A DNA stretch of 64,000 nucleotides. It comes from Symsagittifera roscoffensis (Eukaryota > Xenacoelomorpha > Acoela > Convolutidae). Position 1 is the first letter of the stretch; every line of letters starts with the position of its first letter. The position numbers were made by a program, and so were the translations under genes. A model generated the notes under the pieces. The model searched no databases. It was not told the origin of the DNA and saw nothing but the letters and a program-made list of their open reading frames with translations. The stretch lies in assembly GCF_963678635.1 (NCBI RefSeq), contig NC_087063.1:73741617-73805616 (forward strand), read 5' to 3'. Of this stretch, positions 1 to 11,300 are shown piece after piece.

Positions 1-420
1 ATACTGTATTGGATTTTTTTGAAAAATCTCAACTTTCGCAGTTCAGAGAAAAAAATAGATATCCTTCAAGCTCTTTGAATTTCTCTAACTATTTATGATT
101 GACACTTTTTAAACAAAACTGACCCAACTTGAGAAAATGGGATCAATATAACATTTTATATTCCGCTGGGAAATCTGAAAAATAAAATCTAAACAAAACT
201 AGAAGTCGATCACGTTTTTGTATGTTTTAAACTTTTGCTGTTCGATAGTGGAGTTTGCCTTCCTTTTAACAAAGTACATGAACTAAACTTAAAAAGAAAT
301 CAAAAGACAAACCGCGAAATAGTAAACTTGAGCCTGAAAAATTTTTGAGACTTCCTTCTAAAAATCATCGCGACCTATATAAAAGTCTGAACAACGTTCT
401 TCGACTATTAAAAAAAATTT
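1..420. repeat. Copy of the ~380-bp dispersed repeat with TATA-like box
   Basis: Shows all landmarks of a family found about ten times in this window: CTGTTCGATAGTGGAGTTTG (240), CCTTTTAACAAAG, GTCAAACCGCGAAAA-type block and GACCTATATAAAAGTCTGAAC (371). Nothing coding. Confidence 0.7.
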
Positions 421-599
421 GCAAAACTTTGCAGAAAACTGCGTTATTCCAAACTATAGGATTAATACAATTCTGATGAAACGACTCCGATACTTTGAGA
501 TACCCGGTGTTCTTCAAGTTTTAATTCGCCTTCTAGATTTCAAGTTTATTCGACCAAATGGTTTTTTGGAAAAAAACCTCTACTTGGTAATTTCAAATA

Positions 600-2850
600 A
601 ATAAAAAATGGCCTTGAAGCTTTTTGAAAACCAAAATAAATTTATGGTTAACACAATTTTGATAAAACTAAGCCAACTTGAAAAAACCGGAGCAAAAAAT
701 AAATTTTAGATTCTGCTGGAAAGCTTAAAAACAAAATCTAGAATAGAACTAGAATTTAAAAAATGAACTTTAAATAAATGAAAGCAAAGTCAAACTGCAA
801 AAATCAAGTTTGGTGTGAACAAACCCTGAGATTTTTTCCTGAAAAAAAAAATCATCACGACCTATATAAATGTCTAACGTTCAATTGCATATAAAACAAA
901 CATAACACAAAACTGCTCGGATATAAGGGGAAATCCCTGACCTCCGACTACCATGTAACTTATTTCGAAGAAATTTGTATTTTCCTCAGCTATAACTTCG
1001 CTTAAGTTTACAGAAAATATATTAAAATATTATTTTCGAAACTCTGTTTACCTTTTCTCCCAACTGCAATTTTAAAAAAATGTTATAAATGAGTAGGAAA
1101 GAGAAATAATGTGATCAATTAGCTTGCTTCATTTGAAATGATTTTGATACGTCGGTTATTTTGCCACGCTATTAAAATTCAAAATGACCCTTTCATTTCC
1201 AAGATGAAATTATAGAAAAAAAAACGATTCTCATCAGATAAAACCTCGTTATCAGATAAAACGATTGTTATTGGTAGAAGAGGAGCTTCAGACAAGGCAG
1301 AAACAACGAAGCATAGACTTGCGTTATCAATGCAATGCAATTTAAAAAAATTAAATTCGTTTTTGGATTTGAATAACGACATTAATTTTTGCAGGATAAT
1401 TTTTATGCTTCACGGAACAAATGCTATGAGCCTGAAAGATACGAACTGAGTAAATACTTATATTCTAGACCATATTTACTGCCTTAAATAATATGCAAAG
1501 TATTTCGAATAGATACATACAAATGGAACAAGGATAGAGGGCTGCTGTGCAAGAATCACAGAATGTTCCGACCATATTCTTGAACAAAAACTAAAATTTT
1601 TTCTTTATTCAACTGAATGTCGTTTTTTTTTCGTGTTTTCATTAAAAAAATTGAACGAAAGCCTTCAACTTTTTCGACACTCAAAATGGAAACGTTTTAG
1701 TCGAAAAATGACTAGAAAAACAAAAAGATATCGTAAAAACTAATTTAACTAAATCAAATTTAAATTTTCAGGGCTTTAAGAGGCTTATCTTTCTTTTGAA
1801 ATAAGCATATTGTACGCCTGCTCGCTCGCTTTATTCGCTTGAAATTAGACTAAAAAATCAAAATTTCAAATCGGTTTTTCTCGACAGAGAAACTTTATTT
1901 TCAAATTTCTTAATGTCGTTCGAGTTACGACTTTACGGGCTTCATTATATTGCAGCACTCGAAACTGTCCGCTAATTATTTGTCGTAGCCGATTCTGCGT
2001 GGAAAACAAAAAGTTGAAAAAGAAAAAAATAAAACACGAATAACACATTCCTCCCCATTTTTAATGGTCGGAACAAAATTATTCACTCGACCTTTCAATC
2101 GGTTTTGTCGCTCAATATGATACTCACTCGGCTGAAACTGAATTTGATTGGGTCTGAATACTATCACATTTGTTGTAAATAAAACACACGAACTTGAAAT
2201 TCTACGCGTTATTGATGTGAAACCAATTAAAAAAAAACTAAGCAAATTTTCGATTTCGATTTTCAAAGAACCAATTATATCAACTAAAACCTCTTTGAAT
2301 TTTTAAATTTTCAATGATCGACGATTTTTTGATAGAAACTGATTCAATTGGATGACACTGTCTCAATTGGTACTTTTACATTCTTTTGAAAATTCTAAAT
2401 TTTAAAATCTAGTTTCGAAACTAAAACAAGCACAATTTAGCGCCATTCGCACGCGTTCTATTGAAATGCGCTATCTGAGTTCCGCTCAAAAACTTCATTT
2501 AAAACTTCACAGAAATCAAATAGCTCACATATAATTATCATTGTGAAAAAAAATTCTGAAATAAAAACCCGACCTTTTTAAGTGAACACAACCTGTAATA
2601 AAAACATTGACTTAATAATACAGGTATACGCGAAAAAGTGATGATCTTATTAAAAACACAGCGAGTTCCGAAAGAGGGCATGTCAGTGCATTTTTTGTGA
2701 TGCCAAATGATCAGGAAAATGATTTTTCTAATTGCTTAACATACAGATGCCTCGATCATAAAATATATTCAAAAATGGATCATAAAATATTTTCAAAAAT
2801 ATTCAGTTCTTTCGTATCAATTGTCGTCATTCTCAGAATCCAAAAAATTC
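600..2850. other. No gene recognised; one partial dispersed repeat
   Basis: 600-890 is a partial copy of the ~380-bp repeat (GACCTATATAAATGTCTAACGTTC at 860). The remainder is AT-rich with only short uninformative ORFs on both strands. Searched for missing PIGA exons; none seen. Confidence 0.6.
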
Positions 2851-5390
2851 TCAGAGTCCAAAACCTTGATTCGAAAAACCTGAAATTCCAGGATCCTCAA
2901 TTGATGAGCGTTCAGTCTTCTTTTGACATGGATATTCGTTTCCTTTGAGTTCGGAACTGGAATCTTCCCCATTGACAAAAAAATTAGAGTCAATTTTAAC
3001 AGAACTTAAGTTCTCCTCACTGCTTGTTTGCAAAAGCTCCAATTTATTGTCAAGATTAACATCATCTATAATTTCAGTGTTTACATCTTCAGAGCTCAAA
3101 ACACTTCGCAAAGGCTCGATCTGCAGTTCATTTCGACTTTCCCAACCTTCGGCTAAATTTTCGCACGATCTAGATTCAGGTAACAACAAATCACCATCAT
3201 TCGCAATTTCACGCCGCAACATGTCCAGTCTTTTTTCCCGATTATTCGTATTCCAGAGGCCAGAGTTTTCCAGTGTCTTCAACTTCAGTTCCAGTTCTTG
3301 GACTCGCACACCCAGTGCTTTATTTGTATTTCTCTGGTGGACTAGAGCTACTGTTTTATCATCCAGACATTCGACTGTAATTGGATGAAGTTATACAAAA
3401 CATATAACAGAATACTTATACATTTTTATTTAATTACAATAAAATGGGAACCCAATCAATGAGTTCTAAGAATAATTTTAATAATCAAAAATAATTTTAT
3501 TACAAACTTCGCTTTTTTATTCCAATAAAAAACAGAATATAGTCTCTATTTGATAGCCAAAAACTACGATTGACTCAAAAAACTACTGTCAAAAACTAGG
3601 ACTGAATACAAAAGGGTCAAAAACTAGGACTGAAAAAAACTGTCAAAAACTAGGACTGGCCAAGAAAATTCACAAAAATTTTACATGTTTGTCTGATTAA
3701 AAAAACTACCGCACTTATTAATATAACTTCACCTAAAGTGGTTGCTAGACCGTGTAAGTCCCCTACAACCTGTCTGCTTACAGGCAACCCCAACCGTTTA
3801 GTCCCCAGTAAAAACTCTTGGATACTTCTGACTGATTGCATGGCTTGCATTGAGCTCCTGATGAAGATCGATTTAGCCCTCACTACTGAATTTGAATTGC
3901 TGTTGTTGTTATTATTCTGAGACACAATTTGCTCTTCAAAACTTTGTTTCAATTTCGAATATTGGTCTTTAAGCGAAGTTTTCTCTGCGTTTAGCTGCGT
4001 GATATGCTGTTTTAAATATTGATTTTCAAGCGTCAATGCATCAATATCAACAATACTCTTATCCGATTCGTTTTTCAAAATATAATTCAACTCCCGATTC
4101 AAACGCTCAGCTCTCTGGTAGAAAAACTCTTTCTCAGCCTTATACTGTCGTAAGCTATCTTTGCAAGTGGCTACTTCAATTTCCAATTCGCTTACTTTAC
4201 TTTTCTCAAGCTCTAATCGGTCCAGAGCGGCTTCGAGCTGTGAACTTTGTTGGGTTCCGCCGTAACTATTTGAATTTGAACTTCTAATTGACGAACTTGA
4301 TGATCCGATGTCATTCATAGAGAAGTTTCCAGTTCTTTGTCTTGTAACAGTTTGTCTTAGTAGCTTTATATCTTCCTCTGAATCTTTTAACCTTTGATTC
4401 AAACTTTCAACTTCTTCGCGTAAAATTGACCTTTGTTTGATCAGATCTTTGACCGCTTTTCCCAATGAACCCTTTGAACCATCTTGTGCATATTTATCCA
4501 GGAAATTCAACTCGCTTTGACTTGCCTCAAAATTAGGCAATTCTTTCACTTCCTTCAATACATTCGGCTTAGTTCCCAGTCGGCTAGACGAACTGATTTT
4601 TGCAATAGTCGACGCCGGACATTCGCAGTTTTCCATGTATTTTCTCAGAACTGAAATAAGTTGTTCACGCTCTTCCATGCAAGATTCAAGGTCACTCGCC
4701 ACAACCAGAAGCGCTTCGCGTTTGCTTTGCAGCTTTTTCTTGCTCATTGAGTACTGGTAAACTATCTCGTCGATCAAGTGTTCGTATTCTCTGCAAACAG
4801 CGATTATCATTTTAATAGAAGTCAATTTTTTTTTTGAATAAAGTGATTTCAAATAAATTGGAAGATGTTTTTAAGTTTAAGCAATCAATTGAAATCATAA
4901 AGCGTTTTCTACTTACATTAGTTGAGATAAAATCTTAGAAAAATTTCGAATTAAGTTAAATTTCAAACTGCTATATATTTTGGCCTCTTTAAAAGTATGA
5001 GAAAAAAATTCACCGGCCTTCAAATTTTGTGAGATCTTTCAAAAAAATTCTCAAAATCACAAAAAGAATAACGATAGTGAAAAATAAAATCAAAGTTGAT
5101 AAGATTCGTTAGCCTAATTATTATCAATTGGTGTTTTCAAATAAACTTTCCCTTCATTACCTGCGACTGAGGAAGAAGTACTCCCAGTTGAACGAGTCGA
5201 TCCACCAAGGCAGTCGGGAAGGTCTGAAAGCTTCAGTGTTGCTTCTCCTTCTGAACTTCTGGTGCCGTTTTAAAAATGAATCCTCTGCTTCTGTTTCTTC
5301 TGCTATTTCTTCTGAACTTGAGAAGTGGCTGTGCTTCCTTATACCAACAGGAGACTTGACGGAATAGAATTCAGTAATGTTTGCCGACAT
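2851..5390 (-). CDS. CCDC149: Coiled-coil domain-containing protein 149 homologue, 3 exons
   Basis: Spliced gene; exons read 5161-5390, 3733-4790 and 2851-3374 on the minus strand, all with GT-AG borders and matching phases, giving 603 residues. The start is the first ATG of exon 1 (the frame is open a little further upstream without an ATG). Exon 1 gives an acidic/basic N-terminus that runs into REYEHLIDEIV in exon 2. Exon 2 is long coiled coil, with stretches matching what I know of vertebrate CCDC149: a LREEVESLNQRL...KLLRQTVTRQR segment, then RAERLNRELNYIL, then VDIDALTLENQYL. Exon 3 carries the family's RVQELELKLKTLENSGLW block, followed by a low-complexity acidic tail. The second exon has a run of N and S codons (about 3900-3920). 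The molecular role of the family is poorly known. It lies between the last recognised PIGA exon and the window start, on the same strand, so it may sit inside a PIGA intron. Confidence 0.85.
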
Positions 5391-6409
5391 GGCAGAATGT
5401 ATATAATTCAACTAATCGTGTCAAATTCAAATTATGTTGACAGAAAGGATGAAACTGAAATGAGATGGTAATAGCTTTATCTTTTTTTCACACTACAAAT
5501 TTGGTTGTACATTTAACTATGAAGTTGGTATTTAATTGATCTGTTGTGAAACTTTTAAATTCAGCAATGAATGTTTCCTCAAACGAAATGAAAAAACCAT
5601 ATGTTGCCTGTTTGCTTTGCTCGAGTAAAATTGAATTGAAATTGAGACAACATGTTTTTATACAGCACAGTATGGTTTCACATGGACAATTTCTAGCTTT
5701 TCTATTTCTAGAAATTAAACAATATGTATACTTTCCTGTTGAAGCTCGAACGAAAAATACTCGCAATGCAAAAACCACATTTCTAATGAAAAACACACGG
5801 CAATTTCAATGTTGGTCCTCAAAAGCAAATATTGTCAACGGCCACTCGCAATATTGTCAACGGGAATTTCAACGGCCACTCTTCGGTAATATTTTATTCA
5901 CAGAGTTCAAGCAAGGAGTAGCAAAACTTCAATGCAGATTAAAAATTGGCACCGAAACAGGAAGATCTCGACCTAATTGAAATATTTGAAAAATATATTT
6001 TCCCGACTTGATGAAAAAATCAAGAAAGTTATTTTTTCAAAAACTGAAGCAGACATTAATACAAGCTTTTGAAGCAGTATATCGCTCTCAAATATTCATA
6101 TACACTTTGAAGAGCAATCAAAATACTTTTGGAAATCTTAAGTGCCACTCTATAGCCATCTGGCCACCAGGAGTTTCGAATTGGTCAATTACAAAAAAAG
6201 TCACAAAAATTGTCTGTGAGAGTTTTTTATAACTCAAATATTCAAAAATATTATGTCTGATAGGTTAGTCAACTTTAAACTACGGATCAATTATAAGTCT
6301 AGAGGAAATGCAGCTAGCAATCCGAAAATACATGCCAAAACATGGAAAACAAAGGAAAAATTACACAGAGATAAAGCAGAGCGTGGCAAACTTGCGCTTC
6401 AAAATGGAA

Positions 6410-6660
6410 ATGAACACAGAGGCGAAGCTGCGCTTCGCAAACACTTGCAAGAACACGACCGAAAAGCAGCTCTATCAAGTTGAATAAGAAAAAGTAGAAA
6501 TTAGCCTCGAATTAGCAAAACCTCGGCTAAGTGTAGAATTCGAATCTGCGACCTACTGCAATCAAAAGAAGACTTTGAGCCTCACGCACTATCCCCTCAG
6601 CCACTCGAGATTAACAACCGAAAAACACTAGTTCGTCACTAATAAAGCAACTACATCTGC
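6410..6660 (-). mobile_element. tRNA-derived SINE copy 1
   Basis: Contains the hairpin GCGAAGCTGCGCTTCGC (6423) and, on the minus strand, a tRNA-like head: GAGTGGCTGAGGGGATAGTG (A-box like), GTGAGGCTCAAAG, then CAGATTCGAATTC (B-box like, about 6540-6555). No intact acceptor stem, so not a working tRNA gene. Related copies at 7500-7690 and 22210-22460. Confidence 0.65.
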
Positions 6661-6820
6661 TAACAAATCGCCAAGGCGATTCAACACCGAATACAAATAG
6701 ACTCAATTTTACTATTAATAATTTGGAATATAACAAACTGAAAGCATTCACACTAATTGTGTATGTAACAAATTGCAAAGCATAAAACCACATTACGTAT
6801 AGATTATGCATTTCAAAAAA

Positions 6821-7221
6821 TTACGAGATATATTGAGTTAAAAAATTTCTGAAATCGAGTTTTATTATTCTGATGTTGTTTGAAACAAATAGCTTTTTTC
6901 GGTTCATTTGATGAATTAAAAATGCATCAACTGTGTTAAATTATTACTATTCGAATGTCAAAGAACATGCTATCAGAAAGCTGAAAAGGTGCCCCTCCAT
7001 AAAAGTGCCGCACCAATATTTGCGACTTAGGTTGGAAAAAAAGAAGGTTCGTAATAATACACTTTTTTGATAGCATGTGCTTTGACATTCGAAAAGTAAT
7101 AATTTAACACATTTGATGCATTTATAATTCATCAAATGAACCGAAAAAGCTATTTGTTTCAAACAACTTCACAACAATAAAACTCGATTTCAGAAATTTT
7201 CTAATTCAATATATCTCGTAA
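6821..7221. mobile_element. MITE-like palindromic element, ~400 bp
   Basis: Long inverted repeat: arm 6821-6976 (starts TTACGAGATATATTGAG) matches the reverse complement of 7066-7221 (ends CTCAATATATCTCGTAA-like). The arms, about 155 bp, differ by a few substitutions and indels around a ~90-bp centre containing GCACCAATATTTGCGA. No ORF and no clear target-site duplication. Confidence 0.75.
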
Positions 7222-7499
7222 GTGCAATTATTTTTCGCATGCTCGAATTGAAAATTATCGCCAGGATGCAAAAATTACCGAAATTCCGAGCACTGCTTTA
7301 TTTTGGGGAAATTATTGGATTTCTTCATTATACTATTGGATTTCTATAAGAATAATTCTTTCTTCATAAAAAGAATTATTGGATCTCTTCATTATATATT
7401 TTTGATTTTTTTGCGAAAATGATTCTGCGCAACACGAACAGCAACTGTAATTCCTTGTTTTTTCCTTCATTTATAATTTTGCACAAGATGTAATTTAAT

Positions 7500-7690
7500 A
7501 AACATACACAGAGGTGAAGCTGCGCTTCGCTAACACTAGCGAGAACACGAAAAACCTGCAACTTAGATATAATGAGCCTCACACACTAACCACTCAGCCG
7601 GAGATGCTTCATATATCACAAACACTAGCCACAAATAAAGCAGAGAACAGATGCCGGGCAATTTCCAATGCTACAGTGAAAAATCCAAAT
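7500..7690 (-). mobile_element. tRNA-derived SINE copy 2
   Basis: Shares with copy 1 the AGCTGCGCTTCGC hairpin arm, the AACACTAGCGAGAACACGA block and, on the minus strand, the GGCTGAGTGGTTAGTGTGTGAGGCTC tRNA-like block (20 bases or fewer conserved). The B-box part is lost. Confidence 0.6.
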
Positions 7691-8327
7691 AAGTGAGTAC
7701 TTTTAGTCGTACTTATACACTAACGCTCGCTAGTGTGATTGAAGCAAGGTCAGTTGCTGTGCAAGTAGTACAAAACATTGCAGCCAAACCAATTGAAGTA
7801 AATCAATTCAAAATACAAAAACAATATTTTAAAAAAATGAAGAAAAAAATCATTTTTCCATCCCCATTAACTTATTTTTCAGTTAAGGGCGATTGAAATA
7901 CGTACAAATCTGACAAATGAAAGGTAATATAGCTAATTTGATATAGGAAACGCAAAATAATTAAACAGAATTCAATATCTTATCGTGCCATTTAGTCTGA
8001 AAAACGAAAAAAATTCAGACCACTTTTTCTCCAAACTGAGACAACCTTTCTTGGGAATCTTTTGGGGAATTTTTATTTTGGGAATCTGAAAAACGGCTAA
8101 AAAAAGGCTTTAATATGATACCGCACATGACCCTAATTTATTTCTTAGTGTAATTAAAACCGCGCAAATAAACTCCAACTAGCAACTTAGAGAAGGTCTA
8201 ACAAAAGTTGAAGTCAAAAACTTTTCTCTGTCATTTTCCATAACACTAAGCTAATTAATTTTTTGCGATCAACCTGGCTTCTCTCGAAATCATTTCACTG
8301 AGGGGCTTGAAACTGAACTTGACTAAC

Positions 8328-11300
8328 CCAGTATGTCTCTGACTCGCTCGTGTTTCACACTGCCGTAGAAGAAGACTCGGTCCTGCAAATTGTTCTTCTC
8401 AGTTATCTCCTCAAGAAGCACCATTTTGGGTCCATCTCCCCCTATGTGGAAGTGCACATTTGGATATTTCTCACAGAGGGGGACCATTATCTTGCCCAGA
8501 ATATCAATTCCCTTACAGTCGAATACAATACCATCAGTCAAGATTATCCCAGATAATCCTAGCAACTGAGTTTATCTAGAATTTTTCAATCAAACCGGAC
8601 AAGATTGACGAGCAAAGTTTTCATTGTCAACAATTTAAGTTGAGTCTAAGTTAGGCGTGATAATTATTTTGAAAGAAAATCAATCTGCTTTTCAAATTTA
8701 AACAGCGCAACAAAAAAAACTGAATAAAACTCCAAAAAATTATAAAATTTAGAAAAAAAACTAACAAAAAATACAACAGTTGACAATTTCAACTGTCGCG
8801 CCAAAAATTACACCAAAATATTATATTCCTCCTGCCTGAGCACATTTTTCAAAAATATGTCTGCCGATATTGTATTCTGCCTCGTTTCACTTCCCTTTCT
8901 GTACACCAGTCGACTCATCACGACCAATCCAATTCTGCCCCCTCCGCTGTCACAACTCAAGTGGGGGTAGAACACTCGCGTGTCCACTGCATTCGGAATC
9001 ACGTAGATCAGCTCCGGCTTCACTTTCCCCCTCAGGACTGTGTTCTCTTTCCCCGTATGACTCACACATATTGCACTGTCTACATTCCACAGTGCTATTT
9101 GAAGAACCTACGAGAAACAATTAATTGTAGCCAAGAGACAGATTAAAAAATTACTGAAAAAAAATTAAGATTCAAACCATTTGAATAACCATTTGAGTAT
9201 TAACAATTCGAAAATTTTCTTTTTGAAAAAGCAACTATAAAAACCCCACAACAAAATTCGCTTCATCCAGTAAATAATCTGGAATTCATAAAGTCGACCG
9301 TTATTTTAAATCCAAATTATGGCATAGATGCTCTTCCCTCCTCGGTGATTCGACCCCGGACAATTTGGTACTACTTTAATACATCCATATTTGGCTAAAA
9401 ATGTTCTGAGTAATATTGAGGGGAGAGCGCACGCTAAAAAACCCGCGCGTAAAAATTGCTTTTTTTGGCCTGTTTTTAAAATACGCCAGAGGAGCAGAAA
9501 ATTTTGTCAAAACTTATGCTTTACAGCGCTTTGGGAGAACTCGCAAAATCATTTTGGTTGGCTTAAAAAAAGTTTATTTTTAATCACCAACCCTTGAGAA
9601 AGTCTTGTGTTTAAAAGTCTATGTCTAAAAATCTCTTCTCAAAAAATACAGAAATTTCAACAACACTGCGCGAGATGAGCCTCTGTAAACAAACACATTG
9701 GCTACTTTGATTGCAATAAGGTTTTGTTCGGTTGTTATCTTCTCAACTCCAGATTTTTCTGAAATCAAACTAGCGTTTATCACACCTCCGGTGCTTCGAA
9801 ATTTAACGAAAACTCATGAAAAGCCGCATATATTGGAAACAACATTTGCAAACTTTTAGTGCACTCTGACTGCACCCAATTAAAGGGTTGGTAATTTCGA
9901 ACTTTTTATTTTTTTAAATTCTCATTTTAAAAGCGTCATCTTGAAACTTAATGGGTCTCAGGAGAAACTTGGAGGCCAGATTTACAACCACTGAGAGTCC
10001 CTGAGAGCACCCTAATGTAGGGTTAGAAATTCAAAATTTTGTGAATTTTTTTAAACCTGTTTCCCGAAAAAAAAAATTTTAAAAAAACGTCTTATCTCGG
10101 AAACTAAAAAGATTTAAGCATTCACATTAAGACGCAAGATTTAGGACGCCAGGCTGCACGCTGACAATAAAGTTGTATCTTCATCGAGCTGGTAGTTTCA
10201 TTTTTTGAATTTCTTGGTAGATAAGTTCTTTGAGAAAGTTTGAAAAATCAAAAAACGTCACATCTCGGAAACTAAAAGCATTTGAGCAGTCGCGTTTAGC
10301 AGTCGCATGTGGCAAGACTTGCAACTCTTTAGGGTACCCTGACAACACCGAACTATAGCGTTGGGAATTTCAAATTTTGAATAATAATTAATTAAAATTT
10401 TCTGAAAATTTTTCAAAAATCACAAAAAACGTCATATCTCGAAAACTACAACAAATTGAGCAGTCATACTTGGAGGAAAGATTCGCAATCCTTGAGAGTA
10501 ATCTGACAGGACCTAACTACAGGGTTGAGAATTTCAGATTTTGCGGGAAAAAAATTAATATAAGTTTTCTGAAAATTTATTGAAAAAATCACAAAAAATG
10601 TCATATCTCGAAAACTACACGGATTTAAACAGTCATATTTGGAGGCAAGATTTGTAATTCCTTAGATTACTCTGACAGCACCCAACTGCAAGGTTGCAAA
10701 TTTCAAATTTTGAAACATAATAAATTAAAATTTTTGAAATTTTTTTTAAAAAATCACAAAAAACGTCATATCTCGAAAACTACAAAGAATTGAGCAGTCA
10801 TATTTGGAGGCAAGATTCGCAATCTTTGAGAGTACTCTGACAGGACCTAACTACAGGGTTGGGAATTTCAGATTTTGCGGGATAAAAATTAATATAAGTT
10901 TTCTGAAAATTTATTGAAAAAAATCACAAAAAATGTCATATCTCGAAAACTACACGCATTTAAACAGTCATATTCCGAGGCAAGATTTGTGATTCTTTAG
11001 ATTACTCTGACAGCACCCAACTGCAAGGTTGCGAATTTCAAATTTTGAAAAATAATTAATTAAAATTTTCGGAAAATTTTTAAAAATGGAGGCAAGATTC
11101 GCAATCCTTGATAGTACTCTGACAGTACCCAACTAAAGGGTTGGGAATATCCGATTTTTTAAAAATAATAATAATTTAAGTTTTCTGAAAATTTTTGAAA
11201 AACTCACAAAAAACGTTATATCTCGAAAACTACACGGATTTGAGCAGTCATATTTGGAGGCAAGACTCGCAATCCTTGATAGTACTGTGACAGTACCCAA

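Larger units (their letters stand above)
5412..8327. other. Between CCDC149 and PIGA exon D: SINEs, MITE, no gene recognised
   Basis: Holds two SINE copies and the MITE listed separately. ORFs of up to 144 codons (for example 5546-5980) have no recognisable family and are compositionally like the surrounding DNA. Confidence 0.55.

Noticed and set aside
2945-3388. Plus-strand ORF of 147 codons
   Set aside because: Antisense shadow of CCDC149 exon 3, which is supported by family similarity and splice sites.
5546-5980. 144-codon plus-strand ORF between CCDC149 and PIGA
   Set aside because: No recognisable family, composition as surrounding DNA, and an overlapping antisense ORF of similar quality.
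8323-8565. Upstream extension of PIGA exon D to a start codon
   Set aside because: The frame opens only with TTG and the preceding residues do not match the family; AG at 8513-8512 fits an acceptor better.
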